Below, one piece after another: positions 37,683 to 48,400 of a DNA stretch of 64,000 nt. Numbering within the stretch: position 1 is the first letter of the stretch; every line of letters starts with the position of its first letter. Origin of the DNA: Cardinalis cardinalis (Eukaryota > Chordata > Aves > Passeriformes > Cardinalidae); contig JACDOX010000001.1 in NCBI GenBank assembly GCA_014549065.1, positions 4,393,481 through 4,457,480 on the forward strand, written 5' to 3'. Both the position numbers and the translations under genes were made by a program. The notes beneath the pieces are model-generated. The model did not search any database and had not been told where the DNA came from. It worked only from the letters and a program-made list of their open reading frames with translations.

Positions 37683-38521
37683 CCTTTCCCTGTGTCTCTC
37701 CTCCTTGTCTTTCCAAAAACAGGAACCTTGTATTTCTGGGTAAAACTGGGCTCTTCAGCTGGGCTTTTTAGGCAAGACCTACAGGTCAGCAGATTGNAGG
37801 TCAGTAGTGATACAGAAAGAAACACCTTTTGCATTCATCCCTGCAGAGTGAAAGGATTTATGCTTGAATGACCAGAGAAAATGAACCTGTGCACCAGCTG
37901 CTTTCTGCTGCANCCTGGCTGCAGGGATGTCTCTGCATCTTCTGATACAGGAATCAAGCCTTGAAGCTTTTTTCCCTAGTCACAGACAATATTTCNCCTC
38001 TCAACTTTGTTTCCATGATTTGGCCAGATTATCAGAATAGGAAACAGGATGTTTCTGGGCATGCTATAGCTATTTGTGTTATAGCTAGCTTTTTTTTCAG
38101 TCTGTAGTTAAACAATGACCCCATTAAGTTTAAAACAGGACTGATGACACTAGTTCAGCTAATACCTAAGTGGCTCAGATATTCCTTGTTTTGATGGTTT
38201 AAANCATCTTGGGACTATTTTTCTTCATAATTCTGGGACACAGGGGTTCAAATGTCAGTGTGGCTGAATTNGTTCCTTATCTTCCTCAAGGACACAGTTA
38301 TATGAGTGTCTTGATTCATGTTATGTGTGGTTTTGTCAGTGTCAAAATGCCTGAAGTCTGTGATGCCCGTTTTGAAGGAAGCATCTTTGATCACAGTTTT
38401 TATACATACAGGTGCTTTTGTAGGTGATTCCACAGTGTCACCATGCTTCTTTGTGCCTGGTTTGTGGAATTCCTGGATGACTTATTAACTAAGCTTAGCA
38501 GAGATTTCTGTGTACCTCATC

Positions 38522-38541
38522 CATGAATCCATGGATTCATG
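38522..38541. repeat. Perfect 20-bp palindrome
   Basis: CATGAATCCATGGATTCATG equals its own reverse complement, with an NcoI-type CCATGG centre. The symmetry ends at both outer bases. Confidence 0.95.
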
Positions 38542-40218
38542 AAATCTGATGGATCACAGCACGTATGACAGTGACATAAACAGACTTTAGACATTGCTGC
38601 CTTGAGCTGTCATTCCCAGAGTGTATTTTTATGTTGTTTGAAGCACCAGGCTGTTTGTGAATGCTAATCCAACCCCTCTGCTTTGTTTAACTNAAGGCTT
38701 CAGTTGAGCCCGGTATTCTCTCTTACACAGCTCTGGAGAGCAACAACTTTAAACGCAGCTGACAGCATTGCTGTCTTGGCATCCATGTATTGAATGCCCC
38801 TCTCTTTGTGGTCTTCCCACATCCTCCCCAAGTCTGCCTGGTGTTTTAAACAAGATTCAAGAGGCCTGTCCTGCAGCTGCATGTCACACAAGGCATCTGC
38901 ATTTCCTCAGGTCCNGCACCTCTCTGGTGCATGGCTCTTGACAGCACCACAGAAGATCTTTAGGATCAACAGGGAGAAGCAAAGCAGTATATGCTTGCCC
39001 TGTAGGGCCCTGACCTCCATCTAAAGAGCTGAAGCAAAGAAAGAGGGTCTTGTCTGTCTCCTGTTGGTAGATTGCCTGGTGCTGCAGCAGAAGAGGCTAC
39101 AGGGATGAGCAGAGCATGCACTGCTGGGAGTGCAGTGCTCTCCTTTGAAAGGAGAGAGAGGATAAAGCCAGAGGAATTAGCAACATTAATAGAAAGTTAA
39201 AGGCTTTTGTCTTGCTGGTTTACTCACCTCTGATGAAGCTTTTTGTTGTTTGCTATTATGGATACTTTGCTAACAGTTTTGTGTTCTGCAAAGGGTCATG
39301 AGCACTGTGAGAAAGCTGCTGAGTTTTGATTTGTCTGACTTTGTCTTCCAAACTATCTCAGGAGTCTTCNAGGTAAATTGGAGGGGAGAGATTTGAATTT
39401 GTTGGAAATTCATTTTGAAGAAGTGGTGGAAGAGAACTTTAATGGGACACATAGGACCCTTCTTTCTTATAAATGTGCTTTCTAAATACTGTAGTTCTGG
39501 AAGGAGACCTGAACAGAGTAGATTGGCTAATGGCTTGAATTCTCTAAAAGCCTTTGGTTACATCTTCCTTGTGGGTTGTCGTGGTGCTTTAAAAATAATT
39601 TTGTGGTCTTTTAGTGGCCGGTTCTGTCACCCATTTTGTTAGTTCATGGCATCAGGAGAGGGACCTAATTTATTGGGGAAAGTAGAGTTTTCTTTTACTA
39701 CCAAGGATGTTTGTTGCAACCAGTTGTGGAAAAAAAGCATGGCATGTCTTTTCAAGGTTCCTAGTGCAGTTGCAGCTTCCATCTTTTCACAAGTGAGTTT
39801 TACTGGTGTTGAGGTTTGTGGCAGCAGTATAAGAAAGGCATGCATATGTCTGTCTCCAAAAAAAATTGCATGTGTAATGCTGCTTATAAAATGGCTTTTG
39901 AGTGAAAATAAGACACCTAAATGTCCAAGGTCATCCAATTCCCGGTAGAACAAATAAAGCATGAAGTGTACCAAAATCATCCAACTATCTTTGTATTTAG
40001 GCTTCCCCTTCTAACAAGTTCCTTTTCAATTTTCACCAAAACAGAAAAGTTCCTTTTGTAGTAGGGGTTAGTGTGTGGCAGTTCTTTGTAGAATCTACTG
40101 CATTCTGAAGATCTAGTAGTAAATTTAGAACATCTTAGAAAACACAGGAAGACCAAAGTTTAAAAAGAATTCTAAACTAACCTCAGGGGTATTAAAAAAC
40201 CCTGAGGTTTTTCCCAGT

Positions 40219-40278
40219 GTATTTCTCTTTAATGGATGATGCTCCTGAGTATTTCTCTTTAATGAATGAAGCTCCCTC
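40219..40278. repeat. 30-bp tandem duplication
   Basis: Two adjacent 30-bp units beginning GTATTTCTCTTTAATG start at 40219 and 40249. The first 16 bases are identical and the rest differ at a few positions. Confidence 0.85.
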
Positions 40279-42841
40279 TATGTCTATGTATGGAAGAAGA
40301 CAGTTATGTGGGGTTTTGTGGTTGATTTGGGGTTTCTTTAAGTCATGGCAGTGCATCTTTAGCTTGTAAAGAATGCAATTTGTTGGTAGAGTATTGGGAA
40401 CATGACTTTTGTTCCTGGCTGCCATTTCAGTGTGGAAGCGTGTTGGATAGATAAGAGAGGGGCAGAACAAATGAAATAAAACTGAGACTATGTATAAGAG
40501 AACTTGAGAAATTTGGAGGTATGAAATGTTGGGTGAGGGCAAGGGGTTGACTTTCTTGGGAACAATAAGAAGGGATGGGAATGGTATGAAAATGTAATGC
40601 CTCTGATATCCAGTTTGTCAGGGTCTGTGTCATGTTCTGTGATAAGCAGTTTCTATACAAACGTCTGAATCATCTGTAGATGACAGTTCAGATTTACAGT
40701 TCTTTTGTTATCAGGACACTCATGTTCCAGACTAACAACCCTGGTGACTGGTTAACCCCTTCTGTGGAGATGGTCTCTAACTCCATAGCTATAATATGTT
40801 AAAGTATGTTAAAGAGGATTTTTCCTGCTCTATAGGAATCTGTTAGCACATTCTCGTGTATAGGCCAGCTGTTCCATCCCTTTTTATCCTCCTTAGGATA
40901 ACATTATTTGCATTCAGACGAGGGCAACCACCTTGGCTGTCTGCTGGTTTTATCTTTGTCCTCAATCTCTCTGGAAATAGGCTGTGAAATTGTTACTTCA
41001 TGTGATATCTTTCCCACTACTCACAACTTCAGCCAGGCTTTGTTATTCNAGCTTCCTGGACACATGGAGAAGCTGTTGCACCTGGCTGTTGATTCACTGC
41101 TCAGTCCCAGCACAGTGGCATTCTTTTTGACTCAGTCCCAGTCGTCCTCCTCCCACTCTGTCTCCTCTTCTCAGCACAGTCACTATTTCATTCTCTTGTC
41201 CCCATTCACCTGGCCATTGTTTGGTGTCAGTTCCCTGGTTCTATCTTGCCTAATGCAACATTTTAGTCCTGTGCCACCAAGTGCTCTCATCAGGTTGCAA
41301 CTCTTTAGAAACACTGATTGCTGCAAACTTGTTGCTGTTTTGCAGACACCTTGACACCCTCCTGTGCATGGGAAAGGGAACGTTAAAGCTAAGTGAGAAA
41401 ACTAGACTAGAGCTGTCTGCTTGTGAAGGCAGACACACTGGGCAGAGCAACTTCATCCTGGCCTAAATAGTCAGGTATGAGAAGGGTTGAGGTTTGTTCT
41501 GGGTTTTAAGCCTCTGAAAGGTTTTAAGCCTTCTAAAAACANCGCAACTTTAAGAATCCCTTAAGCTTGCACACAAACTGTACTTGTGGATAGTAGCTTT
41601 GGTCTTGCCATTGATAAGAAAAAAGGTGCAGTGGAACTCGAAAAGCTTCAGAGCAAGTTGGTAGGAGCAAAACNTTCTAGAGAATAGAAATCTTCAACCT
41701 CATAAAGAGATTGTTATGGAGAGGGCATGAAAGAAACCCATGCCTCATAAANAGATAAGAAGTCTTTCAGATAACTGAATGACTGGGCGCTGTCTCGTGC
41801 TAGGACACATCAGGTGAAACTAGCAGGTTGATTCAGCATTAAAATGAAGTTCAGTCACCCAGTTGATATGAGCTGCCAAACTCCTTGTCACAGAATTACA
41901 CAGATGCTGAAAGATTACATGGGTTCAATACTAACTGGACAAGCTCAAGAAAGACAAGATAAATCTGTTAAGAATTAAATACAANGATCTTGCCTCTAGT
42001 TGTAGCCACAAACTGGAATCAGGAAGACTCTTCTGTAGCANCCCTGCTGCATGTTTGCCCTGTTTTAAACACTTCCCTAAACATCTGACATTAATCATAG
42101 TTGGAGACAAAAGTAGGGGAGTAGAATGGTCCTTGGTAGACTTCCCTACAGCTATTCCCATGTTTGTGTGCTGTGGGCTTTTCAGCGTGTATGATTTTTG
42201 TNCTTTTTATCATCACCACCCTCGGTGCCTCTTTTGCAGAGCAATTGAGAAGTCACATACCAAAAGACAATGTTGCAAATGAGTTTTGACTTGGTCAGTG
42301 CAGTGGATACCCTTTGTAGCTGTATTCTCTACCACCTGCTGCTCTGTGTGGCTTCTGCAGGGAGTTCTTTCACGTAGCTTAGTTTATGCCTACCTCATGT
42401 TTTTAATAAAGCTTTCTGTACAGACATAAGGAAGGAGAGGAGCTTTGAGACAGCATGGATTTTGTAGAGGGTGATGGCTCTAGCCAGACTTGTCTAGAGA
42501 AGAGTTTAGCTTCTCTGGAGTGAGAGTNGCAGACTAAAGTTCCTTTGATTTGCTTGATTAGGTGAGGGAGAAGTGCGAAGGTAAGTCTGTGCTTTTTTGT
42601 TTATGGTTTGTGGTTTTTTTTAAATTTAAATCTTTAATTTTTATGGCTAATTGGAGAAGCACTATGTTGGAGTTTTTTAAAACATAAACATTTGTTGAAG
42701 TACATTGAAGCATCATGAAAGTAAAAAAAAATATTGGTCTTGCAAAGTTGTGAATCTGGTATATTCTGGTAATAATGGGATTTGTCTAGGATATGAACCA
42801 TTACTACAATGGGAAAACAGTATACTTACTTGTATAAAAAG

Positions 42842-42857
42842 AATAAATAAATAAATA
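42842..42857. repeat. (AAAT)n microsatellite
   Basis: Four AAAT-type units in a row (AATAAATAAATAAATA). Confidence 0.85.
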
Positions 42858-43856
42858 CCCCAGTCTAATAGTGTATTATCTTAAAGGCAGAATGTGAAAA
42901 AAGACCTTTTAGTTGTGACAGTTGCAGATAAAGCATCATGTTGCCTTTTGGCAAGTTCGTTGCAGACTTGTACCGAGAAAAGAATTCATATTATGGACAG
43001 TAATGCAGTAGTTTTACATAGCTGCTTGTAAAACCAGATTATATAGCTGTATACCAGGACACATTACAGAAGNTTTGACTTACTTGTTCCTCCTTTATGG
43101 AACTCAACAGATGAATCCTTATAATGTGAGATATTTGTGGTGTGTTTGGAAGGATATGAGTTATTGTATGGTGTTTACTTACTGGTTTAAAAAGGAAGGG
43201 CCAAAGCATCTCTTCAGGCTAAGAAACTGTCTTAAGCCTCAGTCTGTAGTAACTGGAGGAGNAGAAGAGAAAGAGATGTATTTTTCTCCTGAGTAGTTTA
43301 GGGATGGAATGGTGGATTAAAAAATATCAGGCTAAGCAGACTTTTTGAAGGNTGCAAATTTAGGATGAGGAAATAAAATAGGACTTAATTGCTGTTCTCA
43401 TGGCTAAAAAGCAATGAGCCAGACAATAGATAAGACTGCCAGTTTGAACGTCAACAAAACCAATGTTTTTACATTAAACAAGTCCCAAACAAATGCCAGG
43501 AGGGTGATTATTCCCCTCTCCTTGGTAATCTTTAGATGCACTTGAGTCTAGTTTTCCTATGCAAACAGTAGAGCTAGATTTGATCCTTACATTATTTTTG
43601 ACTTGTGGCTTACATTATTTACAATTTNAAGATTCTGTGATGCTTTTCTTACCTGAAAAAACTTTCCATTAACCACAGCAGTTGTGGAGGAAAAAGGTAG
43701 TTAAGAAGGCATCAGAACAGGGCAGAGAACTATTTTTTTCTTTTTGTATGGCTTTACAATTTTAGATAAATNATACCCATACATATTGATGGCTTCTCAA
43801 ATATAATGAACTCAGAAGAAAAATCTGTGGCAAAANCTCTGATTTGGTTTCTTCAG

Positions 43857-43943
43857 TGAAAAAAAAAAAGAAAACCTGAATGTATCAATTACTCTTGTTA
43901 GTGATGAAGATGATGAATTGATTGATCACTTTAACAACTCTAA
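43857..43943 (+). CDS. SPIDR: Candidate SPIDR exon 7
   Basis: After TTTCTTCAG, a frame entered in phase 2 is open for 29 codons. It reads E-K-K-K-E-N-L-N-V-S-I-T-L-V-S-D-E-D-D-E and onward, ending at AA|GTGAAA just before a stop. The segment resembles the human SPIDR stretch E-K-E-D-D-L-E-N-V-L-L-I-D-S-E-S that follows the exon 5 region. Its entry phase suits candidate exon 6 if the 32836 donor is used. Doubt comes from the A10 run at its start, where an assembly slip would change the frame, and from the modest donor. Confidence 0.38.
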
Positions 43944-45359
43944 GTGAAAAATATTTCACATATCTCCTTAGTGGATCATCCTTGTGGATGCTGAGTATAA
44001 ATTTTTAAGTTATAATAGTTCGTTTTGTTGCGAGGTAAGTAGAAGAAATCATAATTTGGGAAATAATGGAAATATAATGGAAAGGAAAACTAGGACATGA
44101 TTTTATATAGGATTGGAAGGAAACATAACTTGTATGCCACANTTCTGTGTTACAACTTACTTTTTGAAGGCAAGAATGACAGATTTGAGGGAGAGGAGTT
44201 GCACTATGTTATTATAAAGTACCCAGCATAATTTTTTGTTGTGTGTCAATTTTGCAGCTACTTTGAGCATTTCTGCACTTTTAATGCAGAAGTTGCTTGT
44301 GACTTCAAAAACTTGGTTGTGAAGAAGCAAAACTTTTTACATCCTCTGCATGTGAGTTGCAGGNTTTTCAAATACAAGTCAGCTGTTAATTGCCATCAAT
44401 TAATTTGTAAGGANTTTGGAAAGTGGTGGTGGAAGTTTGCTCTCTGCCTTGCATGCTGCAGATGCTCTGAACAGTCAGAAGTAATAATGTAGACAATAGC
44501 CATTNGCCTTTGACACAGTCATGATCCTTGTCGTCATCACAGAGCTGAAAAAGTAAGCCTGCTGGTGATATAATGTGTAGTGGTTTATTTTCACATTTTG
44601 AGCNGGGAGGGATGATTTAAGAGACCACTGAATGCTAATTTCTGTTGCTTTGTTACCATGCATTTTAAGTGGAAGAACAGCAAATGGATTTAATTTTTAT
44701 AAGACTTGCAGCCAGTAATTGTAAAAATCTCCATCTGCTTATTAGCAGCACTAGCTCTGTTTTTGAAAAGAAGAAAGATGCTTGTCTTTTCCAGATCTGG
44801 AATGAACTGGAATGAATGAGTGAAATGTTCTGAAGGAGATCCNCAAGTGTTGGTAGTATTGTAAGGTTGAACTGCAAGAAAAATATCTTTCAATGTATTT
44901 TTTTTTGATCACCACTGTGACTTTTTTAAAATGCACTTCATTGCTTAGCCTCATTATCTGCCACAAATTCATTGAACAGAGGTTGCCACTTCTTTTTGTA
45001 CATTTTAGTACAGTTCTCAGCATAATCATAATAACGCATATATTTTCTGAGACTTCTTTAGATGTTGTAGCAATAATAAACCACGATGACTTAATCAGAA
45101 ATCTATGGCTGGTGACCTACCTGGGGTCCCTTCCAGTGACTTTCTTTGACATTAAAAACATTAATTAGAATATGAGAAATTCTACAATATTACCAGAATT
45201 CTGCACAGTTTGGTTTAAAAGTGATTGGATTTTTTTTTCTAGAGAAAATTCTGATCACCTTGTAATTCAGTTTATGCTCCCTTGGCAAGTTCTAGAGTTG
45301 CAGGTCCCCTTGCTCCTCAGGAGTGTACCAGGGAAGAAGCATTCACTTGCTTTGTGCTT

Positions 45360-45460
45360 TGCTTTTTGCACCTCGCATGGGCCACTGTCCCAGATAGGAT
45401 GCTGAGTTCAACAAGTCTCTGGCCTGACTTGTTCTTGCTGTTCTCACTTGGTTATTCCTT
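45360..45460 (+). mobile_element. Possible ancient CR1/L3-type 3' tail
   Basis: The run 'catgggccactgtcccagat' then 'aggatgctgagttcaac' then 'tctctggcctgacttgttct' resembles the sense tail of CR1/L3-like LINEs and related SINEs, where a gccactg..caggatactgggct..ggtctgaccca pattern precedes the terminal repeat. It is short and diverged. A chance resemblance is possible. Confidence 0.45.
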
Positions 45461-48400
45461 CATCTCCACAATTTTTTAATTGCTGCTTTATTGTGTGTTT
45501 AAGTCCTCAGCTTCCAGAGCCTTGTTAACATGTTATCTTATGTGGCGTTATGCCAGTGTTGATGGGATTAAAGCAAAAGGAAGCCTTGGTTTGCTGCTTG
45601 CATCTAAAATGAGCAGCAAATCTGATTTGTTGTTTCTGTTTAGTGAAACCGAAGCTTTGTACCTGGTGCCTCAGTCTCTCTGGCAGGCATTAGTCCCAGT
45701 CTCTGCAGTTTCTAGCAAGAACAGTGTTTTAATTTCTGCTACGTGAAACTAGACTAATTGCATGCGTAGAAGTCTAAACAAACAATGCTGGAAAAAGTTA
45801 CAAAGGAATTCTTTTGTTTGGTTTTATGAGCTTAACTATGTAGTGTTGGAAAGTGAAGAAACTGTTCTGTGGAAAATCAATACTTGCTAAAACTCTGAAA
45901 GACCACACAGAGGATAAACTAAGGCAAACTAGTCCATAATGAAGCAGAAAATAAGATTAAAGTGAAGAAGGTGATAATTATGGACATNAAGAATTAGCAG
46001 TACATAAGGATGAAATTAAGACTGAAGACGCCAATTTGACATTTTACTTAAGTGAAATGATGCAAGTACAAATCTGTTTTAATATTGTGAAACTGTAGAA
46101 TCCAGAAGCCTGATGGGTTGTATCACTTTGTTTCTGTGGTTAAAATGTGGTCNCTACTACAGGTGTGTATGTTTGTTTTTAGAAAAATACCTCAACCTGC
46201 ACTAGCTTTTAAAAAAGAAAACACACACATACACACATTAACCCTAAGCTGTAATTGGTAAAAATAAAAACAAGCATCTAGGAATATGTTGCCATATGTA
46301 GCTGGCAGGGAGCATCACCTCCTTTCCTGCAAACAGTAATAACTTCTATTTAATAAATTGAAAGGTCTTGAGTTTTGTATACATAGTCAGGTGCAATTTG
46401 TTTGCCTCAGTCTGTATTTATTGTAACCACAGATGACATAAATCCTGTTGTGTTGCCCTGTAGGTAGCTTGACATTTTTTCCTTTCACTCATTTTCTGTG
46501 CATTTCATCTGGTAATAAGCAATTTCCAGACCAAAGTGTTGTGAGGACTGCCAGATTGGGTGTCATAAAAAAGCAATAGAAATAAAATACTTCTTTAGTT
46601 TAAATGTTGCAGAAGCTGAAATGCAACACCAGACTAATTGTGGCATTGTTCTGGGTTTACTCACCTATGGATTTGATTGCATCTGTCATGTGCTACCGCA
46701 CTTCCTGCTGCTCTGAAGTCATGTTTTTGTGTTGCTTCTGTGCTTAACAACTTGCTCTTGTTATGCATATGTCCTAGATTCTTTTCTCTGACCCTCCAAA
46801 TGGGTATTTTAACTATGTTTAAAAAGGAGTGAGGAGAAAGTAGGCAAGTGTGTTAGATTGTCAGGTTCTGCAACATTACAGACAATAAGTGCTCTTGGCT
46901 TTATTAGCAAATGACCCAACTCTCAAATTAGTAAGTTGGCACGCTAACGGAACTACATGATATTTCTGTGCTTTTTCAGTATCTGAGTCTTGCTTACACT
47001 TGTTCTTGAGGAGGATGACCCATCTGATAGTTGTCACTTTAAAGTGACTGTGTTGTATTTAAGAAAATAAAAGTATCCCTCTTGCCTGCATTTTTTTCCT
47101 GCCTGGTGGGTACGTAACTAGCTGTAGTTGTGTGCTGTTGCCATTGCTTTCATATGTACATCGTTGAACATGGTTAGAGATGGCTCAGGATTCAGCTGTG
47201 CTTTGAAAATGGGATTTTACCATTAAACTTGTGAGTAGGTGGGGTTTTCTTTTGTATNTTAAATAAAAACATAAGATGCTTCAGTTGAAAGTTTTAATTC
47301 AAACGGTATNTACCAAAGTCAGGGAATGTGTTACTCTGATTTTGGTCCTGGTGCAGCTAATTGCATGCAATCCCATGAGATTCCCTAAACTGCAAATGAA
47401 AATACGACAGAACTTCATGTTCCAGAGAGATTAGGTGGTTTAGGGGAGAGAGAGGGGCAATGGATGGCTTTGCTGGCTTTTGTGGTCAGCTACAAAACAT
47501 GAGGACTTGTTGCTTTATCTTTTCATTGTTAGAGATCCCAGCTAATTGTATTTTCATATCCCATTCACAGACTTGAAGGGTGTAAGAACAAACGATTTTA
47601 GTGAATACACACTTTAATAATACAATAAAAAATTGAATCTCACCCTTTTTGAGTGAACTGTTCATTTGCTTGGAGGCTGTAAACCACACTGGGTGTTAGG
47701 AAGACGAGTAGCCTGCGTGATTGCGGTAAGTGTGTCACATCCTGCCCTCAACTTTGCCCTCCTTGGAGGCTCTGGCAGTCTCTCTGTGGTTTGCCCACTA
47801 GCCAGCTGGGAGTGGCTCGAGAAAACTTCTCTAACCTGTGGATCTGGTTCTCGAGCAAACTTTCAGACTTAACAGTATCTTGATGCTCCTTGCCAAACCC
47901 AATTAGGAGAGAGGCGAGGGTACTGGGGCAGGCTTTCAAAGTTTCACGGAAGANTCATCCGTAATTTTGTGACAAATTTAATTGTGTGTATTCAAAGCAT
48001 GTAGTATGAGGATTGCTGCAGGGCTTTTTCCTCCTTGACAACCCAGTCAACTCCTTTGTAAACANGAGACTACCAAAGAGCTTCCCTCTTCTGTGAAAAT
48101 CTTCCCCCCCATCTCTGCTGCAGGAGTGTTTGGAGGGGAATGGACAGGCAGCTGCGCTGACATTAGAAATGTACAGTGCAAATGCCAGCAAATCTTTGTT
48201 AAATAAATACGAACTTTTCCTTCCATAAGGATTCTTAAAGATAACTATCAAGTCAAGGCATGTCGCTGGAAATGTGTGTGTCGTTTGAATTACCTGTCCT
48301 TTTTGTCATCAGCAATCTTAGTATTTCTTACTTGAATGCTGTTTCTTCCTGTAACTTGCCAAACTCTGAATTCACTTTCTCTGCTACTTGTGCCTTCTTG

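Larger units (their letters stand above)
37683..43856 (+). other. Large SPIDR intron, mostly featureless
   Basis: AT-rich intronic sequence. The structure I can point to is a perfect 20-bp palindrome at 38522, a 30-bp tandem duplication at 40219, an 18-19 bp duplication near 41501-41538 and an (AAAT)n repeat at 42842. The longest open frames (for example 40908-41354) have no recognisable domain. Confidence 0.5.

Noticed and set aside
40908..41354. 148-codon plus-strand ORF rich in Ser and Leu
   Set aside because: No domain, no matching acceptor or phase with SPIDR, and low-complexity composition.
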